Source: Streptacidiphilus pinicola (GTDB lineage: Bacteria; Actinomycetota; Actinomycetes; Streptomycetales; Streptomycetaceae). From it: 64,000 bases of DNA. The translations under genes were made by a program, and so were the position numbers. Of the stretch, positions 53,228-61,377 are shown in pieces (within the stretch, counting starts at the first letter, position 1; every line of letters begins with the position of its first letter). The DNA lies in the NCBI RefSeq assembly GCF_003258295.1, contig NZ_QKYN01000082.1, positions 1 through 64,000 on the forward strand, given 5' to 3'. Under the pieces are notes generated by a model, which was given only the letters and a program-made list of their open reading frames with translations, had not been told where the DNA came from and searched no databases.

Positions 53228-53674
53228 ATGAGCGACATCGTCATCTCCGCCCCGACGGAAGCCGACTACCCCCGCTGGCGGGAGCTCTTCACCGGCTATG
53301 CCGAGTTCTACCACGTGGAACTGACGGAGGAGCGGTTCGCGGAATCCTGGGCCTGGATCCACGACGAGAACCACCCGGTCGAGTGCCTGCTCGCGCGTGA
53401 CGCTGACGGAAGGGCCATCGGGCTGGCCCACATCAGCCCGGACCACTCGCCGCTGCGTGGCACCCGCGGTTTCCTGCACGATCTCTTCGTCGACCCCGGG
53501 CACCGCGGCGGCGGCACGGTCGACGCGATCCTCGCCGAGCTCCGCCGGCTCGGCCGCGTGCGTGGCTGGTACCAGATCCGCTGGAACACGGCGGACGACA
53601 ACTACCGCGCTCGCTCCGCCTACGACCGCAACGGCGAGAAGACGGAGTTCCTGCTCTACGTCATGCCGTGCTGA
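53228..53674 (+). CDS. GNAT family N-acetyltransferase (second gene of the pair)
   Basis: A 148-residue acetyltransferase, not closely similar to the one upstream. It has L-H-D-L-F-V-D-P-G-H-R-G-G-G near 85-98 as the acetyl-CoA loop and ends in N-T-A-D-D-N-Y-R-A-R-S-A-Y-D-R. ATG 53228 has GAAAGGGC upstream. The substrate is unknown; two acetyltransferases transcribed together may act on one pathway or resist one compound. Confidence 0.85.
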   Translation: MSDIVISAPTEADYPRWRELFTGYAEFYHVELTEERFAESWAWIHDENHPVECLLARDADGRAIGLAHISPDHSPLRGTRGFLHDLFVDPGHRGGGTVDAILAELRRLGRVRGWYQIRWNTADDNYRARSAYDRNGEKTEFLLYVMPC

Positions 53675-53682
53675 GCTCGGCT

Positions 53683-53724
53683 GACAAGCTGTCGCCCTGC
53701 CCTCGGATCGCCAGACAAGCTGTC
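53683..53724. promoter_or_regulatory. Tandem GACAAGCTGTC operators upstream of the class III aminotransferase
   Basis: The 11-mer GACAAGCTGTC (inverted repeat GACA-AGC-TGTC) occurs at 53683-53693 and 53714-53724, starts 31 bases apart, about three helical turns, so both face the same side. A half-site GACAGG lies near 53737. The arrangement is typical of Lrp/AsnC-type regulators. Confidence 0.65.
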
Positions 53725-53749
53725 CGTTCCGGGGGCGACAGGCGGAAAA

Positions 53750-53755
53750 TACGCT
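53750..53755 (+). promoter_or_regulatory. Candidate -10 (TACGCT) for the class III aminotransferase
   Basis: TACGCT is followed by GGCGCGC and the ATG at 53763, with no ribosome site. Confidence 0.5.
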
Positions 53756-53762
53756 GGCGCGC

Positions 53763-55118
53763 ATGACGATCTCCCCAAACCCGGCACTCGGCCAGGCGGT
53801 CAAGGCTGCCGACCGTGCCCACGTCTTCCACTCGTGGTCCGCGCAGTCCCTGATCGACCCCCTCGCCGTGGCCGGGGCCGAGGGGTCGTACTTCTGGGAC
53901 TTCGAGGGCAAGCGCTACCTCGACTTCTCCTCGCAGCTGGTGAACACCAACATCGGCCACCAGCACCCCAAGGTCGTCGCCGCGATCCAGGAGCAGGCCG
54001 CCAAGCTCTGCACCTTCGCGCCGGCCTTCGCCATCGAGTCCCGCTCCGAGGCGGCCCGCCTGATCGCGGAGCGCACCCCGGGCGACCTCGACAAGATCTT
54101 CTTCACCAACGGCGGCGCCGAGGCCAACGAGAACGCCATCCGCATGGCGCGGCTGCACACCGGCCGCCAGAAGGTGCTCTCCACCTACCGCTCGTACCAC
54201 GGCGCCACGGCCAACGCGATCGCGCTGACCGGCGACCCGCGTCGCTGGCCGAACGAGACCGGCGTCTCCGGCGTCGTGCACTTCTGGGGCCCGTACCCGT
54301 ACCGCTCCAACTTCCACGCCGAGAACGAGGCGCAGGAGTGCGAGCGCGCGCTGGCGCACCTGGAGGACACGATCGCGTTCGAGGGTCCGCAGACCGTCGC
54401 CGCCATCATCCTGGAGACCGTCGTCGGCACCGCCGGCATCCTGATCCCGCCGACCGGCTACCTCGCGGGCGTCCGCGAGATCTGCGACCGCTACGGGATC
54501 GTCTTCATCCTGGACGAGGTCATGGCCGGTTTCGGCCGCACCGGCGAGTGGTTCGCCGCCGACCACTGGGGCGTCACCCCGGACCTGCTGACCTTCGCCA
54601 AGGGCGTCAACTCCGGCTACGTCCCGCTGGGCGGCGTCGCGATCAGCGGCGAGATCGCCGCGACCTTCGCCGAGCGCCCCTTCCCGGGCGGCCTGACCTA
54701 CTCGGGCCACCCGCTGGCCTGCGCCTCCGCCGTGGCGACGATCAACGCCATGGCCGAGGAGGGCATCGTCGAGAACGCCAAGCACGTCGGCGAGACCGTG
54801 ATCGGCCCCGAGCTGCGCGCGATGGCCGAGCGGCACCCGTCCATCGGCGAGGTCCGCGGCCTCGGTGTCTTCTGGGCCGTCGAGCTGGTGAAGAACCGCG
54901 AGACGCGCGAGCCGCTCACCCCCTACAACGCGGCCGGCGCCGCCAACGCGCCGATGGCCGAGCTGGCGGCGGAGTGCAAGAAGCGTGGCCTGTGGCCGTT
55001 CACCAACATGAACCGCTTCCACGTCGTGCCGCCGTGCAACGTCACCGAGGCCGAGGCCAAGGAGGGCCTGGCCGTCCTCGACGAGGTGCTGACCCTCACC
55101 GACCGGCACACCGCCTGA
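53763..55118 (+). CDS. Class III (omega) aminotransferase
   Basis: A 451-residue PLP enzyme of the GABA/beta-alanine/diaminobutyrate type. Seen: T-N-G-G-A-E-A-N-E near 118-126, S-Y-H-G-A-T near 146-151, I-L-D-E-V-M-A-G-F-G near 249-258 and the PLP lysine in F-A-K-G-V-N-S-G-Y near 280. It moves an omega-amino group to an alpha-keto acid. The physiological amine is unknown. It is preceded by tandem palindromic operators and followed by a strong terminator and a GntR regulator. The start fits a leaderless transcript. Confidence 0.9.
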   Translation: MTISPNPALGQAVKAADRAHVFHSWSAQSLIDPLAVAGAEGSYFWDFEGKRYLDFSSQLVNTNIGHQHPKVVAAIQEQAAKLCTFAPAFAIESRSEAARLIAERTPGDLDKIFFTNGGAEANENAIRMARLHTGRQKVLSTYRSYHGATANAIALTGDPRRWPNETGVSGVVHFWGPYPYRSNFHAENEAQECERALAHLEDTIAFEGPQTVAAIILETVVGTAGILIPPTGYLAGVREICDRYGIVFILDEVMAGFGRTGEWFAADHWGVTPDLLTFAKGVNSGYVPLGGVAISGEIAATFAERPFPGGLTYSGHPLACASAVATINAMAEEGIVENAKHVGETVIGPELRAMAERHPSIGEVRGLGVFWAVELVKNRETREPLTPYNAAGAANAPMAELAAECKKRGLWPFTNMNRFHVVPPCNVTEAEAKEGLAVLDEVLTLTDRHTA

Positions 55119-55158
55119 GGTCCCGCCAGAGGCCTTCGGCCGTGACCGGCCCGTGATT

Positions 55159-55169
55159 TGGTCTATACC
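55159..55169. promoter_or_regulatory. Candidate GntR-type operator
   Basis: TGGTCTATACC resembles GntR-family sites such as the DasR core TGGTCTAGACC. It lies between the aminotransferase and the GntR gene. Confidence 0.35.
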
Positions 55170-55174
55170 TTATC

Positions 55175-55210
55175 GGCCCCGCGCCCCCACCGAACGGGGG
55201 GTGCGGGGCC
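55175..55210 (+). terminator. Hairpin terminator after the class III aminotransferase
   Basis: GGCCCCGCGCCCCC pairs with GGGGGTGCGGGGCC (one G-T pair) around a 7-8 base loop. Confidence 0.75.
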
Positions 55211-55285
55211 TTACCATTGGGGGGCCCTGACCGGCAGTATGCGGAGGAACACGCACAGGTCGGGACGGATCACGACCAACCCAGA

Positions 55286-55311
55286 CGACCACGACCACGA
55301 CCACGACCACG
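55286..55311. repeat. Hexanucleotide tandem repeat (CGACCA)x4.3
   Basis: CGACCA is repeated four times plus two bases in the leader of the GntR gene, a likely slippage-prone tract. In one frame it would encode alternating Asp-His. Confidence 0.85.
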
Positions 55312-55341
55312 ATGCGACGGACCGGAGCGGAGGAAAGCGCC

Positions 55342-56115
55342 ATGCCGTTCGGCCTCGGCTCCACCGGCCGCCGATCCACCGGGTCCCCGGTCGTCCAGCG
55401 CAGCTCCCTGCGGGAACAGGTCGCCGGCGCGATGCGGGACGAGCTGATGGCGGGCCGCCTCGCCGCCGGCCGCCACTTCACCGTCAAGGAGATCGCCGAG
55501 CTCTACGGCGTCTCCGCGACCCCGGTCCGCGAGGCGCTGGTCGACCTCGCCGCCCAGGGCATGCTCGTCGTCGAGCCCGGTCGCGGCTTCGCCGTGCCGC
55601 GCTTCACCTGGGACGACTTCGTCGACATCGTCGAGGCCCGCTCGCTGGTCATCGACGGCATCTTCCGCCGCCTCTCCGGCCGCCTCTCCGCGCTCGACCC
55701 GGCGGCCCTGGCCTCCCTGCGCCGCCGCGCCGACGCCGCGGTCAGCGCCGCCCGCGCGGGCCGGCTGGACGTGCTCGTCGGCTGCGACCGCCGCTTCTGG
55801 GCCGAGCTCGGCGCGTTCGCCGGCAACCGCCGCATCGCCGACTACCTGGACTGGCTCCGGGTCCAGTACTGGATCTTCGCCGCGGGCTACCTGCGCGGCC
55901 GCGAGGACGTGGCGGACTTCTGCTGGTCCCGCCACCTGGAGCTGGTCGACCTCATCGAGACCGGTGACCAGTCCGGCGTCCACGCCATGCTCCTCGGCTA
56001 CAACCAGGAGTCCCTGCGGCAGATGTCCGCCCTGTGCGGACGCCCGCTCCCGACCGAGCTCTCGCAGGTCCCGGGCCAGCGTGAACCCGACCCGCTGCCT
56101 GGGACGACCCAGTAG
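55342..56115 (+). CDS. GntR family transcriptional regulator (FadR/FCD-like)
   Basis: A 257-residue regulator. The N-terminal winged helix (about 20-88) has L-R-E-Q-V-A-G-A-M-R-D-E-L, G-V-S-A-T-P-V-R-E-A-L near 59-69 and the wing V-V-E-P-G-R-G-F. The C-terminal domain is all-helical with D-R-R-F-W-A-E-L and H-L-E-L-V-D-L-I, as in FCD domains that bind organic acids through a metal, though not all metal ligands are obvious. ATG 55342 has GGAGG upstream. Its leader holds the CGACCA repeat and a candidate operator. Confidence 0.88.
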   Translation: MPFGLGSTGRRSTGSPVVQRSSLREQVAGAMRDELMAGRLAAGRHFTVKEIAELYGVSATPVREALVDLAAQGMLVVEPGRGFAVPRFTWDDFVDIVEARSLVIDGIFRRLSGRLSALDPAALASLRRRADAAVSAARAGRLDVLVGCDRRFWAELGAFAGNRRIADYLDWLRVQYWIFAAGYLRGREDVADFCWSRHLELVDLIETGDQSGVHAMLLGYNQESLRQMSALCGRPLPTELSQVPGQREPDPLPGTTQ

Positions 56116-56165
56116 GGTGGACCACCCGGAGCACCACCGCACCCACCCCTGGACTGGAGAGAGTC

Positions 56166-56813
56166 TTGGCTTGTGACATCTGGCTCGTCCCCCTGGTCGA
56201 CCTGCTGGTGCTCAGCCCGGACAACCCCTTCGCCGAGGACCTGGCGATCTACAACGCCTCACTGAACGCGGCGGGTCTGCCGCAGCTCCCGGTCTTCCCG
56301 TACATGCCCGGCCTCAGTGGTGACGTGGAGCCGGTCGCGGCCTTCGACTACGACTCGCTGCACTTCCTGCGCCGCGCCTACCTGCTGCAGCTGACCGGCC
56401 TGGACGTCACGCCGGTCGACGAGCTCGGCGGCGACTACGAGCAGCTGCTGGAGATGTTCGAGGCCACCGCCGAGCAGAGCCACCTGGTCTGGCACTTCGA
56501 CCATGCCGGCGCGTACGTCCCGCTGGACTTCGAGCTGCCCGTCGTCGACGACGCGCTGCTGGCCACCGGCGGCCCGCTGGGCTCGGTCCAGCGCCTGCTC
56601 AAGGAGCTGGAGGCGGTGGCCCCGCACATCGGGATCGACTACCAGCTGCCCCCGGTCCCGGTCCGCCCGGTCGCCCCGACCACCCTGGAGGGCCCGGCCT
56701 ACCCGCCGCCGGGCCACGAGGGCCCGTACGCCCGCGAGCGCCACGCCTGGATCGGCCTCTACGCCGCCGCGACCCGCGCGCTCGCCCAGGGCTCGATGAT
56801 CGTCTTCGCCTGA
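56166..56813 (+). CDS. Conserved hypothetical protein
   Basis: A 215-residue protein without signal peptide or membrane helix, rich in Leu, Pro, Asp and Tyr. The TTG at 56166 has GGAGAGAG directly upstream, which decides the start. Segments L-V-L-S-P-D-N-P-F-A-E-D-L and F-D-Y-D-S-L-H-F-L-R-R are distinctive, but I cannot name the family. It follows the GntR regulator by 50 bases on the same strand and could be its target. A strong bidirectional terminator follows. Confidence 0.7.
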   Translation: MACDIWLVPLVDLLVLSPDNPFAEDLAIYNASLNAAGLPQLPVFPYMPGLSGDVEPVAAFDYDSLHFLRRAYLLQLTGLDVTPVDELGGDYEQLLEMFEATAEQSHLVWHFDHAGAYVPLDFELPVVDDALLATGGPLGSVQRLLKELEAVAPHIGIDYQLPPVPVRPVAPTTLEGPAYPPPGHEGPYARERHAWIGLYAAATRALAQGSMIVFA

Positions 56814-56838
56814 CCGGGCGCCCGCCCGAGCGAACGTC

Positions 56839-56869
56839 GAGGGGCGCGGTGAGTCTCCCCGCGCCCCTC
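56839..56869. terminator. Bidirectional hairpin terminator
   Basis: A perfect 11-bp stem (GAGGGGCGCGG with its complement) and a 9-base loop between the convergent hypothetical and FG-GAP protein genes. Confidence 0.85.
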
Positions 56870-56886
56870 ATCGCCTCGAGCCGGTC

Positions 56887-59800
56887 TCAGTAGAGCGCCG
56901 AGAAGCTGTTCCAGCCCCCACTGATCCGGCTCCGACCGGCGAAGCCGCCCCGGCCGTCGCCGCGGTACAGCCAGAGCACACCCGACGGGTCGCGGGCGAC
57001 GAAGTCGTTGCGTCCGTCCCCGTTGAGGTCGCCGACCCCGACCAGGGCGTTGTAGATCCAGTACCCCGAGCCCAGGAACGTCCGGGCGCCGAAGCCGCCG
57101 TGGCCGTTGCCGAGATAGCGCCAGAGGTAGCCCTTGCCGTCCACGGCCAGCAGATCGCCCACGCCGTCGCCGTTCAGGTCACCGACGCCGACGATCTTCG
57201 TGTAGGCGTTCCACCCGCCCCCGAGCCGCACCCGCGAGGCGAAGCCGCCGTGGCCGTTCCCGGCGTAGAACCAGAGCACGCCGGAGTTGTCGCGAGCGAC
57301 GAGGTCGTCGTGGCCGTCGTGGTTCAGGTCACCGACGGAGACCAGCTGGTTGTAGATGGTCCAGCCGCGACCGATGGTGATCGGCCTGGCCGCGGCCGGG
57401 TTGTTGACGTTCGGCAGGCCGGAGAAGTAGCCGAGCGTGCCGTTGCTCATCCGCACCAGCAGGTCGTTCTGGCCGTCGCCGTTCAGGTCGCCGAACGGGA
57501 TCAGCGCGTTGACGGTCCCGTAGTTCGCGGCGAGGCGGGAAGAGATGGCCATGCCCTGGGTGAACAGGCCGCCCTTGCCGTCGCCCTCGTAGACCAGGCT
57601 GTCCCCGGCGGCGTTCTGCCGGGTGTCCGCGCCGACCCGGGCGAAGAGACTCGGCTGCCCGTCGTCGTTGAAGGAGTGGAACGTCTGCACGCCCTGCTGG
57701 ACCAGCACCGACGCGGTGGCCCCGACGACCGGTGTCGCCGGCGCGGTCGGGTCGTCCGCCGGGGTGGCCCACAGCTGCAGGGTGTACCAGCCGTCCAGGG
57801 GCTTCGCGCCGGAGTCGGTGTACCCGTTCCACGTCGTCTCGTAAAGAGCCGGCGTCGGTCCACCGGTCAGCACGCGTACCTGCTGACCGGTGCCGGCGCG
57901 CCGGATGACGAGGTGCCAGGACGCCACCGGACGGCTCAGCATGCCGCCGATCTGCAGGTTCGCTCCGGGCTCGGTCACCTGCATCGACGTGCCCACGCCG
58001 CCGCTGACCGCCGAGGCGGGCACGCCCGGGGTCAGCACGTGGACGACATTGGCCGAGTCCGCGTAAGCGACGTCGCCGCTGGTGCGGTCGACGGTCCAGG
58101 TCAGGTGCCGGTCGTCGCCGCTCGGACCGCTCGCCGGGAAGGTGGCCAGGGTGGTCGTCGCCCCGACGCTGTCGGTGTGCAGGTCCGTCAGCTGCAGCCG
58201 GCCTGACGCGGCGTCGTGCCGCACCACGTAGCCGTCGCCGAGCAGCACCGGGCCCGCCGGGACGGAGATCCCGGCGTTGGTGCTCAGGTCGTAGACACCG
58301 GCCGGTCCGGCGCTGCCGCAGCTCCAGTAGAGCCAGTGCTGCGCCACCTGGATCTCGCTCGGTGCGCAGGACGCACCGGTGTTGACGGTCCGCTTCAGCG
58401 GCGTCGCGTAGAACTGGCTCTCCAGACCGAAAGCCTGGATCCTGCCCGGCCCGGCCGTGCGCCACAGGGTGCCCTGCCACAGCGCCGCACCGGCGACCGG
58501 CACCGTCTGCGAGCTGACCATGTTCTGCCCGGGGTCCCAGATGTACTGCGTGCCACCGGAGTTCACGATCTCGAACTCGGCGTCCGCGTCGACGATGGTG
58601 GCGCCCGCGCCGAAGCCGTGCTGCAGGCCGCCCGCGTTGGCGACGCCCGCAGGTGTCACCGACGAATACCCGTAGAAGCTGCCGTCGACGATGCGCACAC
58701 AGCTCGCGTCCACTGCGCACGGGCCGGGAGCGGTGGCCAGGAAGCCGTTCTGGGCGGGGCCGGTGCCGAAGGTGGAACTGTCGGCGGACTTCGCGGCCAG
58801 CGGCGTGGTGCTCAGGTCGAACCTGGTGGTGCCGCCCAACTGGGGCACGCTCAGGACCTGGCGAACCTGGCCGTAGTCCATGCTCAGCGTCGCGGTCGTC
58901 GCGGACGGGGGCGGCAGCGTCCGTAGGGCGGCGGTGGCCAACGTGCCGTCGGCCGCGTCGGAGAAGCGCTGCACCGCCTGGCTCGTTCCCGTGCCGCCCA
59001 CGGTGAGAATCCCCGCCGGTCCCGGGATCAGGGAGTCGAACTGCAACCCGGAGGTCACCGCCGGATCGATCCGGGTCGGCGCGCCTCCACCCACCAGCGG
59101 CACCGAATAGAGCTCCACCGGTGCGCCGTAGGTGGTGGTGTTGGTGAACAGCAGCTGCCCGCCGGCGATCCCGCCGGCCACGTTGGTGCCGGGCAGAGTG
59201 AAGCTCGTCGTCGTCGCGGTGGTCGCCGTCCCCGCGAGGATGTCGGAGACCTTCAGCGACGTCAGGGTGTTCGTCGTGCTGCCGTTGACGAAGCTGTACA
59301 GGTAGCCGTTCGAGAGCCGGCCGCCCCCCGGGAACGCCGCCGGCACCTCCACGGCCTTGCCGGTGCCGAGATCGACCAGGAAGGAGCGGGCCGGGCCGGT
59401 GGTGCCGGGCTTGGGAGCGGCCGTGATCGCGGCGATCGAGCCGGAGCTCGCGTCCAGGGACGGCGCGGTGAACGTGTACGAGGACGCGTCGGGCAGCCCC
59501 GAGAGCGTGAGTTCGGAGGTCGTGCCGTCCGCGTTCAGCTGGAGCAGATGCGGCCCGTCGGTCTCGTGGGCCAGCAGGCGAGTGCCGTTGACCCCGACGA
59601 CACCGAAGACACCGGTCGGCAGCGAGTAGGTGGTCCAGCTGTCGCCGGCCGGATCCCCGACGGTCAGCTTGACCGTGGTCGTCCCGGCGGCCGTGGGAGT
59701 CCAGTAGGCGAACATGTCGCCGCCGGCGGCCTCGGGCCGGTAGTACGGGCGGGAGTTGAAGGTCACCCCGTCCAGCTGCGCCACGTGCGTGTCGGCACCG

Positions 59801-60045
59801 CTGGCGTAGTCCGTCCAGGTGTAGCCCGGCAATCCCTGCTCCTGGTGCAGGAAGCCCGTCGCGCCGGTGCCCCAGACGGTGTCCGCGCGGTAGGCGCCCA
59901 CCGCGGGAGCCGGAAGCGTCGCCACCTCCTGCGGGGTACCCGACGCCGTCGCCCCCGCCGCCTGCGCCGTGCCCGGGAGGCCCGCTATCGCGGCCGCCAC
60001 CACAAGCGGCGCCAGGGCACCCGCCATCCTTCGTCTTGCTGACAT
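56887..60045 (-). CDS. Large secreted FG-GAP/VCBS repeat protein
   Basis: A 1052-residue exported protein. ATG 60045 has GGGGGCGGTTC before it; the signal peptide ends near A-Q-A-A-G (about 30). The body (about 40-680) is a beta-rich, Thr/Ser/Gly-rich region that looks like a large propeller. Residues about 690-790 include S-W-H-L-V-I-R-R and W-N-G-Y-T-D-S-G, like FlgD-type Ig modules. The end has four FG-GAP repeats with calcium loops D-L-N-G-D-G or D-L-N-H-D-G at about 850, 904, 954 and 1004. It is likely a calcium-stabilised extracellular adhesin or binding protein. No enzyme motif is seen. Confidence 0.82.
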   Translation of the reverse strand: MSARRRMAGALAPLVVAAAIAGLPGTAQAAGATASGTPQEVATLPAPAVGAYRADTVWGTGATGFLHQEQGLPGYTWTDYASGADTHVAQLDGVTFNSRPYYRPEAAGGDMFAYWTPTAAGTTTVKLTVGDPAGDSWTTYSLPTGVFGVVGVNGTRLLAHETDGPHLLQLNADGTTSELTLSGLPDASSYTFTAPSLDASSGSIAAITAAPKPGTTGPARSFLVDLGTGKAVEVPAAFPGGGRLSNGYLYSFVNGSTTNTLTSLKVSDILAGTATTATTTSFTLPGTNVAGGIAGGQLLFTNTTTYGAPVELYSVPLVGGGAPTRIDPAVTSGLQFDSLIPGPAGILTVGGTGTSQAVQRFSDAADGTLATAALRTLPPPSATTATLSMDYGQVRQVLSVPQLGGTTRFDLSTTPLAAKSADSSTFGTGPAQNGFLATAPGPCAVDASCVRIVDGSFYGYSSVTPAGVANAGGLQHGFGAGATIVDADAEFEIVNSGGTQYIWDPGQNMVSSQTVPVAGAALWQGTLWRTAGPGRIQAFGLESQFYATPLKRTVNTGASCAPSEIQVAQHWLYWSCGSAGPAGVYDLSTNAGISVPAGPVLLGDGYVVRHDAASGRLQLTDLHTDSVGATTTLATFPASGPSGDDRHLTWTVDRTSGDVAYADSANVVHVLTPGVPASAVSGGVGTSMQVTEPGANLQIGGMLSRPVASWHLVIRRAGTGQQVRVLTGGPTPALYETTWNGYTDSGAKPLDGWYTLQLWATPADDPTAPATPVVGATASVLVQQGVQTFHSFNDDGQPSLFARVGADTRQNAAGDSLVYEGDGKGGLFTQGMAISSRLAANYGTVNALIPFGDLNGDGQNDLLVRMSNGTLGYFSGLPNVNNPAAARPITIGRGWTIYNQLVSVGDLNHDGHDDLVARDNSGVLWFYAGNGHGGFASRVRLGGGWNAYTKIVGVGDLNGDGVGDLLAVDGKGYLWRYLGNGHGGFGARTFLGSGYWIYNALVGVGDLNGDGRNDFVARDPSGVLWLYRGDGRGGFAGRSRISGGWNSFSALY

Positions 60046-60267
60046 GAACCGCCCCCAGCTCAAAGCTTGAGAAGATCAAGAAGAATCGTCGGCTCCGGGC
60101 GCGACCGGGCGGTGATCCACTCTGCTCTCCCAGGTCGCGCTCGCGCGGAGCGGACGGAGCCTAGCAATCGGTACGGGGCGATCAACAGAGCACCCCCGGA
60201 GGAGAACAGCCAGGTCCGGGGGTGTGTCTGGGTTTGGGCGCGAATGGGCGTCACGCGCTCGGCGCGC

Positions 60268-61062
60268 TCAGCGCAGCGGGGACTCCGGCGGGCGCTGGCG
60301 CGGCATGGTCGGGCGGTTGCCGATCGAGGGCAGCACGCGGACCTGCGCGCTCGTGCCGCCCTCGGCGCGCCCGCCCCACACGCCCGCGGCCTGCGTGGGC
60401 AGCTGGCTCATGGAGGCGCGGAACTCCAGCATCCACTCCGAGGTCTCCGTGCGGACCATGTCCGAGACGTCCTCGCAGAAGCGCCGCAGCACGCCCAGGC
60501 AGCGCTCGGCGGCCTCGCTCGCGGTGCCCTCGGTGGGGCCCAGCACCTCGCGGACGCACTCCGAGGCCCAGTCGAACTGGAACGCCTCCAGCCGGCGCTG
60601 CAGCGCCTGCGCAGTGGAGACGTCCCGCATCCAGCCGGAGGTCAGGCCGAAGACGCGGTCGGCCAACAGGCAGCAGCCGGCGAGCAGCAGCAGCACGTAG
60701 CCCCAGTCATGGCCGGCCTTCCAGACGCCGGTCAGGGCGACCAGCGGGAGCACTGCGCCGCCGATACCGAGCAGGGCGGAGAGCACCCGCAGGAACCGGG
60801 CGCCGCGGCGCTTCCAGCGGCGGTCCCGGTGGTACCAGTCGATCGCCTCGAGGGCGCGCTCCTCGGACCAGCGGTAGAGCTCCTCCAGCCGCTCGGCCGG
60901 CTCGCCCCAGTCGCCCAGCGGGAACTGCCGCACGCTCAGATCGCGCCCGGGCTGCGACTTTCGGGGCGCGGGCACGGCCGGAGCGGCTGGGGCTGACGTG
61001 TCCTCAGCCCCGGGCTCCTTGCCCCAGGGGGTCTCCTCGGGCTGCATCTCCGGCTGGCTCAC
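60268..61062 (-). CDS. SLATT-domain two-helix membrane protein
   Basis: A 264-residue protein. After an acidic, proline-rich start, W-S-E-E-R-A-L-E-A-I-D-W-Y marks a SLATT/DUF4231 domain, followed by two transmembrane helices (about 90-113 and 118-138) and a long cytoplasmic helical region (about 140-235). SLATT proteins are predicted pore-forming effectors in nucleotide-signal immune systems, but stand-alone copies are also common. No SMODS, SLOG or nucleotide-cyclase partner is adjacent here. GTG 61062 has GGGAG upstream. It is divergent from purD. Confidence 0.75.
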   Translation of the reverse strand: MSQPEMQPEETPWGKEPGAEDTSAPAAPAVPAPRKSQPGRDLSVRQFPLGDWGEPAERLEELYRWSEERALEAIDWYHRDRRWKRRGARFLRVLSALLGIGGAVLPLVALTGVWKAGHDWGYVLLLLAGCCLLADRVFGLTSGWMRDVSTAQALQRRLEAFQFDWASECVREVLGPTEGTASEAAERCLGVLRRFCEDVSDMVRTETSEWMLEFRASMSQLPTQAAGVWGGRAEGGTSAQVRVLPSIGNRPTMPRQRPPESPLR

Positions 61063-61377
61063 CGTGGAACTCCCTGTCCTTCGGCCGGTCCTTCGGCCTC
61101 GCTGGCTTCCAAGAGCTACTTCTTACCGCCAAATGGCTGACCGTGGTGGCGGTTCGAGTCGGATTGTTGTGCGAAAAAGTGAGGGTTTCGCAAGTGGGCG
61201 GCCTTGTCCGGCCCGCTGCGCTCGATTCAAATCTCACCCCTAAGAGTGGGTGCTTTCGGGGAGCCGATCTGACCCGTGGTCGAATCGTTGCCAAATGTGG
61301 CATTCGCCGTGACTGAGGCGGTCCGGCCGGTGGTCCCCGCAAGCCGTCGTTCGGGGCAGGCACTAGGCTCTAGACCC
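61063..61377. other. Divergent region between the SLATT gene and purD
   Basis: 315 bases with no recognised gene. It holds the SLATT promoter on the left and a purD promoter-like hexamer on the right. A small inverted repeat CACCC/GGGTG lies near 61238-61251. T-loop-like words near 61150 and 61220 do not belong to tRNAs because their stems do not pair. Confidence 0.45.
61364..61369 (+). promoter_or_regulatory. Candidate -10 (TAGGCT) of purD
   Basis: TAGGCT ends eight bases before the GTG at 61378; there is no ribosome site. Confidence 0.45.

Noticed and set aside
55239-55967. Asp-His-rich leader peptide upstream of the GntR gene
   Set aside because: It arises from the CGACCA tandem repeat and then runs as a shadow frame through the GntR gene; no ribosome site supports it.
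57329-60079. A 916-codon open frame inside the FG-GAP gene
   Set aside because: It is in another frame of the same strand; the chosen frame has signal peptide and FG-GAP repeats.
61140-61260. tRNA-like words (GGTTCGAGTC, GATTCAAATC)
   Set aside because: The flanking bases cannot form the T-arm or acceptor stem, so no tRNA is present.
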